Assembly: GCA_963702835.1 (NCBI GenBank)
Contig: OY969762.1
Location: 2,232,001-2,296,000, forward strand
Reading direction: 5' to 3'
Source: JAFGAV01 sp041479055
Lineage (GTDB): Bacteria > Acidobacteriota > Aminicenantia > Aminicenantales > JAFGAV01
DNA length: 64,000 nucleotides
Below are positions 8,242 to 16,963 of the stretch, in pieces; positions within the stretch are counted from its first letter, which is position 1, and every line of letters starts with the position of its first letter. The position numbers and the translations under genes are program-made. The notes beneath the pieces are model-generated. The model searched no databases. It saw nothing but the letters and a program-made list of their open reading frames with translations, and was not told the origin of the DNA.

Positions 8242-9405
8242 ATGAAACAAGCAAAGATCATCCTCGGACTCGTTCTTCTTCTCTATGTGGCGGCTTCCCC
8301 TCTCCGGCTGATCGGCCTCCAGGACCGGCCGGAGCAGCCTCCGGAATTCGCCCAATTCCGCAAGGCCATGAAGATCGAAGACCCGGCGGCCCGCCTCACC
8401 GAACTGGAACGTATCCAGGCCGCTTACTCCAACAGTCAGATTAAACAGATGTTGGAGAGCGCCATCATCTCAACTCGAGTGGAGATGAGCACCGACCTAG
8501 CCACGGTCCTCGACCTCCAAAAAAAACTCCTCCAAGAGGCCCGGGGACTGGAACGGCTGACCATCCTGGTCGATTCCGGCCGGGAAATCCTGGAACATCC
8601 CAACCTGAAGCGGTTCGACCCAAAAGCTGCGGCCGTTGCCGTGGTGGACTACTCTTCCCAGGGCTTGAAACTGGCCGAAGACCCGGACTTCTTGAAGTCG
8701 GTGAGTGAGAACGAAAAGCCCTATATTCAGATGTTCGTTCTTTACCTTGTTCAAACCAAGGCCCAAGCCTATCTTTCGGTCAAGGACGTCGACAACGCCC
8801 TCCGGGTTCTGGAAGAAAACAAGGCCAAGGGCGGGGACCAGGATAAGGTCAGCAACTACCAAATGGGAACCATTATGGAGCTCAAAGGCCAGGACAAAGA
8901 AGCCCTGGAATATTATTTCCGGGCCGCCGCCGAAAATTACATGGACAGTTCCGACAAGGCCCTTTATTTATATAAGAAGATCACCGGCTCGGCCGAAGGT
9001 TTCCAAGCCAAGCTGGAAGCCAAGCAGCACGAGTTACCTTTTGAACCCCAGAAATTCCAGCCCGGCCCGGAATGGAAGGGGAAGGCGGTTGTGGTAGAGT
9101 TGTTCACCGGTTCGGAATGCCCGCCCTGTGTGGCCGCCGACGTGGCTGTGGACGGCCTGCTCGAAACTCTGACGCCCAAATACTTGGCGGTCCTGGAATA
9201 CCATCTGCCTATCCCCCGGCCCGACCCCATGATGAATCAGGCCACCGCGCTACGGGCGGGTCACTACGGCGTCCGGAGCACGCCCAGCATTTTTATCGAC
9301 GGCCAGCCCTTGGCCGGGGGGGAGGGCCGATTTTCATGGCCAAGGCAAAATACAATCTCTACCTCGAAGAGCTCAAGAAACGGATCAATATTGATCCAGG
9401 CCTGA
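8242..9405 (+). CDS. Secreted TPR/thioredoxin-like protein, N-terminal part of a frameshifted gene
   Basis: Starts with a signal peptide (MKQAKIILGLVLLLYVAASP). Residues about 30-260 are helical with repeat-like pairs, including a TPR-type block around KGQDKEALEYYFRAAAENY. A thioredoxin-like domain follows, with a CPPC redox motif in GSECPPCVAADVAVD and the usual cis-Pro region in VRSTPSIFIDGQ. It is probably a periplasmic thiol-disulfide protein. At the seven-G run near 9318 the frame breaks; one more G joins this frame to the segment at 9336-9794. The last 25 or so residues of this frame are therefore not genuine. Substrate unknown. Confidence 0.75.
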   Translation: MKQAKIILGLVLLLYVAASPLRLIGLQDRPEQPPEFAQFRKAMKIEDPAARLTELERIQAAYSNSQIKQMLESAIISTRVEMSTDLATVLDLQKKLLQEARGLERLTILVDSGREILEHPNLKRFDPKAAAVAVVDYSSQGLKLAEDPDFLKSVSENEKPYIQMFVLYLVQTKAQAYLSVKDVDNALRVLEENKAKGGDQDKVSNYQMGTIMELKGQDKEALEYYFRAAAENYMDSSDKALYLYKKITGSAEGFQAKLEAKQHELPFEPQKFQPGPEWKGKAVVVELFTGSECPPCVAADVAVDGLLETLTPKYLAVLEYHLPIPRPDPMMNQATALRAGHYGVRSTPSIFIDGQPLAGGEGRFSWPRQNTISTSKSSRNGSILIQA

Positions 9406-9794
9406 AGATGAGGCTGGAGGCTTCACTCCAGGGAGACGATATTCAGGTCTCCTACACATTAGACAAACTTCCGGATAACGCCGACTGCCACTTAGCCCTG
9501 GTCCAGAAAGAGGAAAAATTCAAGGGCGGGAACGGCATCATCTTCCACAAAATGGTCGTTCGCGAGTTTAAAACCATGGCCGGCCCACCCGGCCTTTCCG
9601 GCCGGCTGACCATCAACCTCCCCAGCTCGGAACAGTCCGCCCTCCAACGAGTCAGCCAATACGAAAAGCAGATGTCTTTCACTTTCAAGGAGAAGCATGC
9701 GGCCATCGACCGGACCCGGCTCCGGATAGTTTTCTTCGTCCAGGACAAGAGCACGGACAAGGTCTATACAGCCGCCGTAGCGGATGTGAAATAG
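9336..9794 (+). CDS. C-terminal part of the frameshifted thioredoxin-like protein
   Basis: The frame gives the downstream part of the protein started at 8242, from about GPIFMAKAKYNLYLEELKKR onward. It looks like a beta-rich domain that tails a thioredoxin fold and ends VYTAAVADVK. The first ATG in frame is at 9336, but the real protein is read through from upstream once one G is added at the homopolymer near 9318. I do not recognise a separate family for this domain. It ends seven bases before the uppP start. Confidence 0.7.
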   Translation: MAKAKYNLYLEELKKRINIDPGLKMRLEASLQGDDIQVSYTLDKLPDNADCHLALVQKEEKFKGGNGIIFHKMVVREFKTMAGPPGLSGRLTINLPSSEQSALQRVSQYEKQMSFTFKEKHAAIDRTRLRIVFFVQDKSTDKVYTAAVADVK

Positions 9795-9801
9795 AGCCTT
9801 C

Positions 9802-10590
9802 ATGACCTGGATCGACGCGCTCTTCCTGGGACTGGTCCAGGGGTTGGCCGAGTTTCTGCCCATCTCCAGCTCCGGACACCTGGAGCTGGCCCATGTCCTC
9901 CTGGGCACGCGCCAAGCCGAAAACCTGACCTTTTCAGTCGCCCTTCATGGCGCTACGGTCCTGGCCACGCTCATCGTCTTCTGGGCGGAAATCGTCCGTT
10001 TGATAAAGGGCGCGGCGGCCAAGGGCCGGAACTCTGAAAAAGATTATATCCTGAAGATTGGCCTATCGATGATTCCCATTGTCATCGTCGGGCTGTTCTT
10101 AAAGAACTGGGTCGAGAGTTTTTTCCGCGGCCGTTTGCTGGTGGTGGGTCTGTTTTTACTGCTCACGGCCGCCCTCCTGGCCCTGGCCTCTATCAAAAAG
10201 CCGGGCTCCCGGGACATTTCCTTCCTGGATGCCCTGATCATGGGCTTGGCCCAAGCTGCGGCGGTCATGCCCGGCTTATCACGCTCGGGGTCGACCATCG
10301 CCACCGGGATGCTGCAGGGCAACCGGAGAGAAGACCTGGCTAAATTTTCATTCCTCATGCCCGTTGTGCCTATCCTGGGGGCCAACCTGTTGGAGCTGGG
10401 GAAAGGGCAGTTCTCTTCGGCCGCGATCGGCTGGCTGCCCTTGGCCGTAGGCTTCCTGGCGGCCTTGGGCATGGGTCTTTTCACCTGCCGGTGGATGATT
10501 CGTCTCGTCCGCCGGGGCAAGCTGGCCGGCTTCGCCGTTTATTGTTTGGCCGCCGGCCTGGCCGCCATCCTGTTTTCGATTCTTAAGTAA
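9802..10590 (+). CDS. uppP: Undecaprenyl-diphosphate phosphatase
   Basis: A 262-residue integral membrane protein of the UppP/BacA family, close to the usual 270. The two catalytic blocks are present: QGLAEFLPISSSGHL near the N-terminus and PGLSRSGSTIATGM in the second half. It removes a phosphate from undecaprenyl diphosphate, recycling the lipid carrier for peptidoglycan and surface glycans. It follows the thioredoxin-like gene by seven bases and converges on aspS with only ten bases between them. Confidence 0.95.
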   Translation: MTWIDALFLGLVQGLAEFLPISSSGHLELAHVLLGTRQAENLTFSVALHGATVLATLIVFWAEIVRLIKGAAAKGRNSEKDYILKIGLSMIPIVIVGLFLKNWVESFFRGRLLVVGLFLLLTAALLALASIKKPGSRDISFLDALIMGLAQAAAVMPGLSRSGSTIATGMLQGNRREDLAKFSFLMPVVPILGANLLELGKGQFSSAAIGWLPLAVGFLAALGMGLFTCRWMIRLVRRGKLAGFAVYCLAAGLAAILFSILK

Positions 10591-10600
10591 GAGGGAAAGC

Positions 10601-12373
10601 TTATTCTTTGATCTTCAGCCCCAGCTCCTCGAGCTGGCGCGGATTGACGGCCCAAGGCGAATTGGTAAGCAGGCACAGGGCGCTGGTGGTCTTGGGGAAA
10701 GGGATGACCTCCCGGATGGACTCCTCGCCGGCCAGGAGCATGACGATACGGTCGAACCCCAGGGCGATCCCGCCGTGGGGGGGAGCGCCGTAGCTGAGCG
10801 CTTCCAGGAAGAAGCCGAACTTCTCCTCGGCCTCGGCCGGCTCCAAGCCCAGCGCTTTGAAAATCCGCTGCTGGAGTTCCGCCTCATGGATACGGATCGA
10901 GCCCCCGCCCGCCTCGACCCCGTTCAGCACCAGGTCGTAGGCCTTGGCCCGCACCCTCTGCGGTTCACTCTCCAGGAAGGCCAGGTCATCCTCATGAGGC
11001 GAGGTAAAGGGATGGTGCATGGACACCAGCCGTTTCTCTGCCTCGCTCCACTCGAAGAGCGGAAAATCCGTTATCCAGCAGAAGCGGAATTCATTTTTTC
11101 CGGGGGATTGTTCCGCCGCGGCCTCGCGGCGAATTTCGCCCAAAGCCTTGAGCGTTGTTTCTCTAGGTCCGGCCAGCAGCAGGGCCAGGTCCCCGTCGGA
11201 GGCGCCCAGCGCCTTCCACAGCGAGACCAGCTCAGCCTCGTCCAGCTTGAGCGAGGATTTCAGGCCTTCGGCCTTTTTGATCCAGGCCAGGCCCGAAGCG
11301 CCCAAGCTCCTGGCCTTCTGGTCGAGCTTGTCTAGCTGGCTCCGCGACAGGACGCCCGCTCCGGGCAGGGCCAACCCCTTAAGCCGTCCTCCCGCTTCCA
11401 GCGCCGCACGAAGGTGGCCGGAGCCCAGGCTGCGGCCGGCCGCCGTAAGGTCTTTAATCTCGGCGGGCAAGCGCAAATCGGGTTTGTCCGTGCCGTATTT
11501 ATCCATGCTCTCGGCGTAGGACAAGCGGGGGAAGGGCAGGCTGAGCGTCTGGCCGATAAGGTTGAAAACAGTTTGCATCAAGCCTTCAACCAGGGAGTAG
11601 ATGTCCTCCCGGCCGATAAAGCTCATCTCGATATCGATCTGGGTGAACTCGGGCTGCCGGTCGGCCCGCAGGTCCTCGTCCCGGAAGCAGCGCACGATCT
11701 GGAAGTACCGGTCGAAGCCGGACATCATCAGAAGCTGCTTGAACAATTGCGGGGATTGGGGCAGGGCGTAGAAACGGCCCTTATAGATGCGGCTGGGGAC
11801 CAGGTAATCGCGGGCGCCCTCCGGCGTGGATTTGCCCAGGAAGGGAGTCTCGATCTCCAGAAAGCCGTTCCGGGCCAGGTGGTTCCGGACGGCGAGGGCG
11901 GCCTCGTGCCGCAGCCTGATGTTGCGCTGCATCCGCGGCCGCCTCAGGTCGAGGTAGCGGTGCTTGAAGCGCAGCTCTTCGGAGGCCTTGGGCGGGTCGG
12001 CCACAACAAATGGCGGAACCCGCGCCGCGCTGTAAATGATGAACTCCTCGGCCTCGACTTCGATCCGGCCGGTGGGCATTCCGGGGTTGACGGATTTGGC
12101 CTCGCGCTTGCGGACCAAGCCCTTGACTCCGACCACATATTCCGGCCGGGCCTTCTTGGCTTCGGCCTGGAGCTCCGGCCGGCTGGAAGGAAACACGACC
12201 TGGACTAGGCCCTCCCGGTCGCGGAGGTCGAGGAAGACCAGGCTCCCCATGTCCCGCTGGCGCTGAACCCAGCCCAGGAGGGTGACCCGCGAGCCGGCCT
12301 GTTCCTCGCCCAGCTCCCCGCAATAGTGGGTGCGTTTCCAAATCGGCGGCGGCGAAGGTTTCTGTTGGTTCAT
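10601..12373 (-). CDS. aspS: Aspartyl-tRNA synthetase (aspartate-tRNA(Asp/Asn) ligase)
   Basis: A 590-residue bacterial-type class IIb synthetase. The N-terminal OB fold reads tRNA (VTLLGWVQRQRDMGSLVFLDLRD), motif 2 is seen in IVRCFRDEDLRADRQPEFTQ and motif 3 in GIALGFDRIVMLLAG; the bacterial GAD insertion lies between them. It charges tRNA(Asp) in the cytoplasm, and may also charge tRNA(Asn) if this organism uses the amidotransferase route, which cannot be told from this window. It sits 20 bases downstream of hisS and is probably in the same transcript as hisS and accA. Confidence 0.97.
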   Translation of the reverse strand: MNQQKPSPPPIWKRTHYCGELGEEQAGSRVTLLGWVQRQRDMGSLVFLDLRDREGLVQVVFPSSRPELQAEAKKARPEYVVGVKGLVRKREAKSVNPGMPTGRIEVEAEEFIIYSAARVPPFVVADPPKASEELRFKHRYLDLRRPRMQRNIRLRHEAALAVRNHLARNGFLEIETPFLGKSTPEGARDYLVPSRIYKGRFYALPQSPQLFKQLLMMSGFDRYFQIVRCFRDEDLRADRQPEFTQIDIEMSFIGREDIYSLVEGLMQTVFNLIGQTLSLPFPRLSYAESMDKYGTDKPDLRLPAEIKDLTAAGRSLGSGHLRAALEAGGRLKGLALPGAGVLSRSQLDKLDQKARSLGASGLAWIKKAEGLKSSLKLDEAELVSLWKALGASDGDLALLLAGPRETTLKALGEIRREAAAEQSPGKNEFRFCWITDFPLFEWSEAEKRLVSMHHPFTSPHEDDLAFLESEPQRVRAKAYDLVLNGVEAGGGSIRIHEAELQQRIFKALGLEPAEAEEKFGFFLEALSYGAPPHGGIALGFDRIVMLLAGEESIREVIPFPKTTSALCLLTNSPWAVNPRQLEELGLKIKE

Positions 12374-12392
12374 GGTCGTCCCTGGAAAATAG

Positions 12393-13688
12393 TTATTCGG
12401 CAGGCTGTCCGGGCCGGACCTGGCCGCGGAGATAATGCAAGAGCTCTTCTTGAGTCGATTCGACCTGGCCTCCGGTGGCCAAATCCTTGAGCGGATACCG
12501 GCCCTTGCGGATCTCGTCCTCGCCCACCATCAGCACCCAGGCCGCGGCCAGCTTGCTGGCCCGGCCAAGATGCTCCCGAAGCCCCCGCTCCTTGAACTCA
12601 AGCAGGCATTCGATGCCTTGGCTTCGAAAAAGGCGGGCCAGTTGCGCGGCCCGCACCTTGGCCTCCTCGCCCAGATAAGCCAGATAAAGGACCTTTTCCT
12701 CCCGCCCGACCGGCCGGGCCGCTTCCAGAAGCCTTTCCATGCCCATGGCGAACCCGGTGGCGCACATATCCGGCCCCCCGTACTGCCGCATCAGGTCGTC
12801 GTACCGGCCGCCGCCCAGGATGGCGTTTTGCTGTCCGGCCTGGGAAGTGATCACCTCAAAAGTTGTTCTGGTGTAGTAGTCGATGCCCCGCACCAGCCGC
12901 GGCTCTACCCGGTAGCGGAGGCCGTAGGCGTCCAGGTGGCGGCGGAATCCGGCGAAATGATCGGCGCACTCCCGGCAGAGATATTCGCTGAGGAGGGGGA
13001 ACCCGGCGGCCAGCTCCCGACAGCGCTTGACTTTGCAGTCGAAGATCCGCAGCGGGTTCGTCTCGATCTTCCGCTGACAATCGGGGCAGAACTCGGAGCG
13101 CTTGGACTCGGCCGCGCCGCGAAGGCTCTGCAAATAAGCGGGCCGGCATTTGGAGCAGCCGACCGAGTTGATCAAAATCTCCACCCCCCCGACCTTGAGC
13201 TTGCCGAGCAGCGAGTCGGCCATCTCCACCAGCTCGGCGTCGATGGCCGGGTCGGGTTCATTTAAGACCTCGACGTCCGCCTGGTGGAACTGGCGGTAGC
13301 GGCCCTTCTGGGGTTTGTCGTAGCGGAACATTGGCCCGATGTAGTAGAAGCGCAGGGGGGCGGGCTCAAGGTGCAAGCGGTGCTCAATGACGGCCCGGGC
13401 GATGGAGGGGGTGTACTCGGGCCGCAGGCTGATTGACCGACCGCCCTTGTCGATGAAGGTGTACATTTCCTTGGTCACGATGTCCGAGGTCTGGCCGGTG
13501 CCCTTCTCGAAGAGCTCGGTGGCCTCAAAGACGGGCGTGCGAATCTCCCGATAGCCGTACAGCTCGAAGTGGTCTTTGGCCGCGGCTTCAGCAACCTGCC
13601 ACAGACGGGCCTCGGCGGGAAGGATATCGTGGGTTCCCTTGATGGCCTGGAGAGGGGCTTTGGCCGGCGTTCGCGGGGAGGCGCTCAC
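12393..13688 (-). CDS. hisS: Histidyl-tRNA synthetase
   Basis: A 431-residue class II synthetase, normal length. Motif 2 region YYIGPMFRYDKPQKGRYRQFHQ, the histidine-specific LVRGIDYYTRTTFEV and the glycine-rich GGGRYDDL are all present, with a C-terminal anticodon-binding domain. The insertion domain carries several cysteine pairs (CSKC, CPDC, CREC), a pattern seen in some bacterial HisRS. It charges tRNA(His) in the cytoplasm. Its ATG overlaps the stop of accA (ATGA), so the two are translationally coupled. Confidence 0.97.
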   Translation of the reverse strand: MSASPRTPAKAPLQAIKGTHDILPAEARLWQVAEAAAKDHFELYGYREIRTPVFEATELFEKGTGQTSDIVTKEMYTFIDKGGRSISLRPEYTPSIARAVIEHRLHLEPAPLRFYYIGPMFRYDKPQKGRYRQFHQADVEVLNEPDPAIDAELVEMADSLLGKLKVGGVEILINSVGCSKCRPAYLQSLRGAAESKRSEFCPDCQRKIETNPLRIFDCKVKRCRELAAGFPLLSEYLCRECADHFAGFRRHLDAYGLRYRVEPRLVRGIDYYTRTTFEVITSQAGQQNAILGGGRYDDLMRQYGGPDMCATGFAMGMERLLEAARPVGREEKVLYLAYLGEEAKVRAAQLARLFRSQGIECLLEFKERGLREHLGRASKLAAAWVLMVGEDEIRKGRYPLKDLATGGQVESTQEELLHYLRGQVRPGQPAE

Positions 13689-14641
13689 GATTCGACGAAG
13701 ACCCCCATCTTCCGAAACTTCTGATAGCGCTCTTCGAGCAGCTCGTCCGCCGGCTTCCCCCTGAGCTCCTCCAAAGTCCGGCTGATGGCCTGGTCTACAT
13801 TCTGGTAAGTCTGCTCAGGGTCGATGTGCGCTCCCCCGGCCGGCTCGGGGATGATGCTGTCGATCAACCCCAGCTCCAGAAGGTCGGAAGCCCGGATCTT
13901 CAGGTTTTCGGCCGCCTGCCGGACAGCCGACTGGTCTTTCCACAGGATGGCGGCGCAGCCTTCGGGCGAGATGACCGAATAAAAGGAATTCTGCAGCATC
14001 ATCACCCGGTCTCCTACGGCCACGGCCAGGGCGCCCCCGCTGCCCCCCTCGCCTATGACGACCACCACGATGGGCACCCGGATCTTGACCATCTCCCGTA
14101 GGTTATAGGCGATGGCCTCGGCCTGGCCTCGTTCCTCGGCGCCGATGCCGGGGTAGGCGCCTTGCGTATCGACCAGAGTGACGATGGGACAACCGAACTT
14201 CTCGGCCAGGCGCATCACCCGGAGCGCCTTGCGGTAGCCCTCGGGGTTGGGCTGGCCGAAATTGCGGAACAGGCGGTCCCGGGTGGAGCGGCCTTTCTGG
14301 TGTCCGATGAAACAGGTCGCCTGGCCGTGGTAGAACCCGAACCCGCTGACGATGGCCGGGTCGTCGGCGAAACGGCGGTCGCCGTGAAGCTCTATGAAGT
14401 CCTGGACCATGACGTTCAAGTAATCCAGGGTGTAGGGCCGCTTGGGATGGCGGGCCATCTGGACGATATGGGTCGAGTCGAGAAGGGGCAGCAGCCTGGC
14501 CCATTCATTCTCGATATGGTGGCGGAGCTCGGCGATCCGGCCCTGGTTGGAGGGCTCCCCGCTCAGGGCCAGCTCGTCGATCTCATTCTTGAAAGACAGG
14601 ATGGTCTTTTCCAGAGAATAATAATCTTCGGTGTCGGCCAT
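13685..14641 (-). CDS. accA: Acetyl-CoA carboxylase carboxyltransferase subunit alpha
   Basis: A 318-residue protein of the usual AccA size. The carboxyltransferase signature QGAYPGIGAEERGQAEAIAY, the GEGGSGGALA turn and the SPEGCAAILWKD segment are all visible. With the beta subunit it transfers the carboxyl group from carboxybiotin to acetyl-CoA, the first step of fatty acid synthesis. No accD is in the window. It heads an accA-hisS-aspS transcript unit. The ATG at 14641 begins MADTEDYYSLEKT, a typical AccA helical start. Confidence 0.96.
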   Translation of the reverse strand: MADTEDYYSLEKTILSFKNEIDELALSGEPSNQGRIAELRHHIENEWARLLPLLDSTHIVQMARHPKRPYTLDYLNVMVQDFIELHGDRRFADDPAIVSGFGFYHGQATCFIGHQKGRSTRDRLFRNFGQPNPEGYRKALRVMRLAEKFGCPIVTLVDTQGAYPGIGAEERGQAEAIAYNLREMVKIRVPIVVVVIGEGGSGGALAVAVGDRVMMLQNSFYSVISPEGCAAILWKDQSAVRQAAENLKIRASDLLELGLIDSIIPEPAGGAHIDPEQTYQNVDQAISRTLEELRGKPADELLEERYQKFRKMGVFVES

Positions 14642-14791
14642 GATTATCTCTTTGAGAACAGGCGTATGGTCGCGTCTATTCTAAAGACACGGACAACAGG
14701 AGTCAAGAAAAACAGGAGTCCCCCATTTCTTGCAGAAGTGGAGGCTGGGGCTTGGGGAAGCGTTTTGGTGCGGCGTGTCCCAACCTACCCT

Positions 14792-14862
14792 CCGACCTTT
14801 CCGGAGACGCCATCAAGCTCCCCCTTGATTGCCCAAGGGGGACGGGGGGTTTAATAGAATTT
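14792..14862. repeat. Short dispersed repeat shared with the 4.4 kb element
   Basis: In the 260-base gap upstream of accA, 14792-14812 matches the reverse complement of 4435-4455 at 20 of 21 bases. In both places it is followed by a C-rich arm, then GCC(C)AAGGGGG and an AT-rich TTTAATA-like end. The inner CTCCCCCTTG / CAAGGGGGA pair makes a hairpin. I see no gene in this gap. Confidence 0.55.
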
Positions 14863-14901
14863 TGATTAAGATAATATGCGGCCACTTCGCCTGTGGTTCT
14901 A

Positions 14902-15276
14902 TTAATCTCCGCATGCCCGCTGATGAGCGCGACATGCATTCTGTACAGAAAGCTCTTGAAGCTTGTTTTCAGTCAATAATTCAAGATTTTCCTTAACGGT
15001 TGGAGCGGCCGCCGCATAGACCTTTACGCCCATTGCGTTTAACTTGTTTATGGCGCCTGCTCCTATTCCACCCACAACCAGTGCATTAAGGCTATGGCCA
15101 TCCAGGGCCATGATCGGGTTGCAGGCCCCATGGACGTGATGTAAATCCTTGTTATCCACCCTGACTGGGTCTCTTGTGTCAGTATCGATAATGATAAACG
15201 CCGGCGCCGAACCGAAATGATCATAGACTTTACTTCGAATCCCTTCATCGCTGTGAACTGCAAAACCTACTTTCAT
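14902..15276 (-). CDS. NifX/NifB-type dinitrogenase iron-molybdenum cofactor family protein
   Basis: A 124-residue protein with the typical start MKVGFAVHSDEGIRSKVYDHFGSAPAF and GGIGAGAINKLNAMGVKVY of the NifX/DUF (PF02579) family. Stand-alone members bind iron-sulfur or metal clusters, and nothing here indicates nitrogen fixation. It lies 34 bases downstream of a DUF134 protein on the same strand; this pairing is common in anaerobes and suggests a small regulated metal- or cluster-related operon. Precise role unknown. Confidence 0.85.
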   Translation of the reverse strand: MKVGFAVHSDEGIRSKVYDHFGSAPAFIIIDTDTRDPVRVDNKDLHHVHGACNPIMALDGHSLNALVVGGIGAGAINKLNAMGVKVYAAAAPTVKENLELLTENKLQELSVQNACRAHQRACGD

Positions 15277-15310
15277 GACTTTCTCCTTTCTCCTGGCGGC
15301 TTCCCGCCTT

Positions 15311-15820
15311 TTAGAATGCTTGGGTTATATTTCTCCTCTGTTGCCGTTTTTGTTCGGTTCCTCGGCAGCACCTGCCTTGTCTTTTTCCAACCCTCTCGGT
15401 ATTTTCTCTGTCTCCCTCTGCCCTGTGAATCTTGCCACTTTGGCAGGAAGGACAGTTCTCCGGTCTACCCGTTCCGTAAGGCAAGGCCCAAGAGTGTCGG
15501 CAGTCAGAACACCTGAATCTTCTCATAGACGCCATTTCAAACTCACCTCCTTCAATCTTCAATGCCTTGCCTTTAACCAATGCCTCCGCCACCTTTTTAT
15601 GCGCCGATTCAATAATCCGTCCAAAGGTTTGACGGGAGACCTTCATCTCTTGCGCTGCCTGCTCATGATATAGACTCTCAAGGTCAGCAAGCCTGATCGC
15701 TTCACACTCGTCAACAGTTAATATGACTTCTTCCAACATGGAAAGAGGGATACCTCTTGGTTTAAAGTAATTGCTTTCAGGGATGGAACCAACTCGCCTA
15801 CAATTTCTCGGCCTGGCCAT
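15311..15820 (-). CDS. DUF134 family DNA-binding protein
   Basis: A 169-residue protein. Its start MARPRNCRRVGSIPESNYFKPRG and the helix-turn-helix around DECEAIRLADLESLYHEQAAQEMKVSRQTFGRII match the DUF134 (UPF0251) family. A zinc-ribbon-like pair (CSDC near residue 104, CPSC near 123) follows the HTH. It is likely a transcriptional regulator of its own operon. Its promoter at 15845-15873 overlaps a 22-base palindrome, a good candidate for the autoregulatory site, and a GAGAGGAAGAG ribosome site precedes the ATG. Confidence 0.88.
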   Translation of the reverse strand: MARPRNCRRVGSIPESNYFKPRGIPLSMLEEVILTVDECEAIRLADLESLYHEQAAQEMKVSRQTFGRIIESAHKKVAEALVKGKALKIEGGEFEMASMRRFRCSDCRHSWALPYGTGRPENCPSCQSGKIHRAEGDRENTERVGKRQGRCCRGTEQKRQQRRNITQAF

Positions 15821-15844
15821 TCGAAACTCTTCCTCTCGAAATTA

Positions 15845-15873
15845 ATTATAGGCATATGCTCATAATTTGTCAA
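15845..15873 (-). promoter_or_regulatory. Consensus sigma70-type promoter with palindromic operator
   Basis: On the minus strand a perfect TTGACA (15873-15868), a 17-base spacer and a perfect TATAAT (15850-15845) precede the DUF134 gene. The spacer and -10 box form an imperfect 22-base palindrome (15845-15866) with core CATATG and arms ATTAT/ATAAT. A promoter this strong with an overlapping palindrome is what a tightly repressed gene needs, so DUF134 autorepression is likely. Confidence 0.8.
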
Positions 15874-16114
15874 CAGCCAAAATCAATACGAAAAAAACAA
15901 TAGGAATACTGTTAACGAGGAGTACCGATTGGGCAAATAGGTGGAGGAAAATATCGGGGAAACTACCGACCCATTCGCAGTGGTACAAAGATCTTCGGCT
16001 TCGCAAAGCCCTTCTCCACATGCTCTCGGAGAAGACCACCTGGACCCTTCCCCTGGACACCTACCCTGTAATGATTTTACTGATTTGGGGCCTATTTTTT
16101 GGGGAAAGTCCTAG

Positions 16115-16771
16115 TCACGAAGAAGGGCCGGCCACGACGCGGAGGCTTTGGGCGGGGATGACCAGCGAGTTGAGGCGGCCCTGCTCGTCGGTGGTCAGGG
16201 TGACCTCCACCCCGCTCATGTTCAGGACGAGCTGACAAGGCGTATCGGCTTTGCTTTCCAACTGTCCGCTAATCTCCAGTTGAGGGATGATGTAGATGCC
16301 GACCTCGGCCTGGACCGGCGGAGCACAGCGGAATTTTCTGCTGATGACCTGGTAGGGTGCAAAAAGAGGGTTGGGGAGGAGGAAAGCGTCGCGCCGGATG
16401 ATGAGGGAGGATTTCATCTCCTGGCCCGCCACTTTGATCTTGTTAGTGACCACACCTTCGACAATCGTGCTGTCAATTTCCTGCTCAACGCCGTTGACCG
16501 AGCCTTTGAAGGAAAATCCGCGGGGGATGAAATCCCGGCTCAAACGGAGGTTCAGGCTTTCAACCTCGAGGGCCAGGGGCGCGGTCATCCGGCCCGTGAC
16601 CTGGAGAAGGAACCCGTCCGCTTCCTCGGTCCAAACGTAATCTTCATAGCCGACTTTTTCCTCGCGGAAGAATATGGACAATGTTCCGCGCTCGGTCGTC
16701 TCCGCCTCGGGGCGGCCGACGACGGCCAGCGCCACCAAGATAAAGGCAAGTAGGATCGTTTTTTTCCACAT
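16115..16771 (-). CDS. Secreted hypothetical protein
   Basis: A 218-residue protein with a signal peptide (MWKKTILLAFILVALAVVG, cleaved near the following EA). The rest is rich in beta strands with alternating hydrophobic residues and no catalytic motif that I recognise. It carries paired blocks such as GRMTAPLALEVESLNLRLSRDF and KGSVNGVEQEIDS, which resemble proteins of beta-sandwich or lipocalin-like build, but I cannot assign a family. It stands alone between the DUF134 operon and rlmB. Confidence 0.7.
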   Translation of the reverse strand: MWKKTILLAFILVALAVVGRPEAETTERGTLSIFFREEKVGYEDYVWTEEADGFLLQVTGRMTAPLALEVESLNLRLSRDFIPRGFSFKGSVNGVEQEIDSTIVEGVVTNKIKVAGQEMKSSLIIRRDAFLLPNPLFAPYQVISRKFRCAPPVQAEVGIYIIPQLEISGQLESKADTPCQLVLNMSGVEVTLTTDEQGRLNSLVIPAQSLRVVAGPSS

Positions 16772-16933
16772 GGCCGTTTTATTTTAGCATAGGTCGATCA
16801 TTTTCGATCAAAGGATTGCGCCCAACAAACGTTTTAAAAAGCGTTTTTGGCCCCCAAAAGTGTACTATAGGGCAAAAAAATAACAAAAAAATTGGCTACC
16901 TTGTTGATTAATAACACAATGGCGTGGGCTGCC

Positions 16934-16963
16934 CCCAGAATCATAATCCCCAGAATCATAATC
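16934..16963. repeat. 15-base tandem duplication at the rlmB 3' end
   Basis: Two perfect adjacent copies of a 15-base unit (CCCAGAATCATAATC), 16934-16948 and 16949-16963. The second copy overlaps the stop codon of rlmB, so the duplication probably arose by slippage at the end of that gene. Confidence 0.9.

Noticed and set aside
14902..15276. Evidence for nitrogen fixation
   Set aside because: Only a stand-alone NifX-type protein is present; no nif structural genes are in the window.
15867..16235. Plus-strand open frame in the gap after the DUF134 promoter
   Set aside because: It overlaps the divergent promoter and the next gene, has no motif and no ribosome site.
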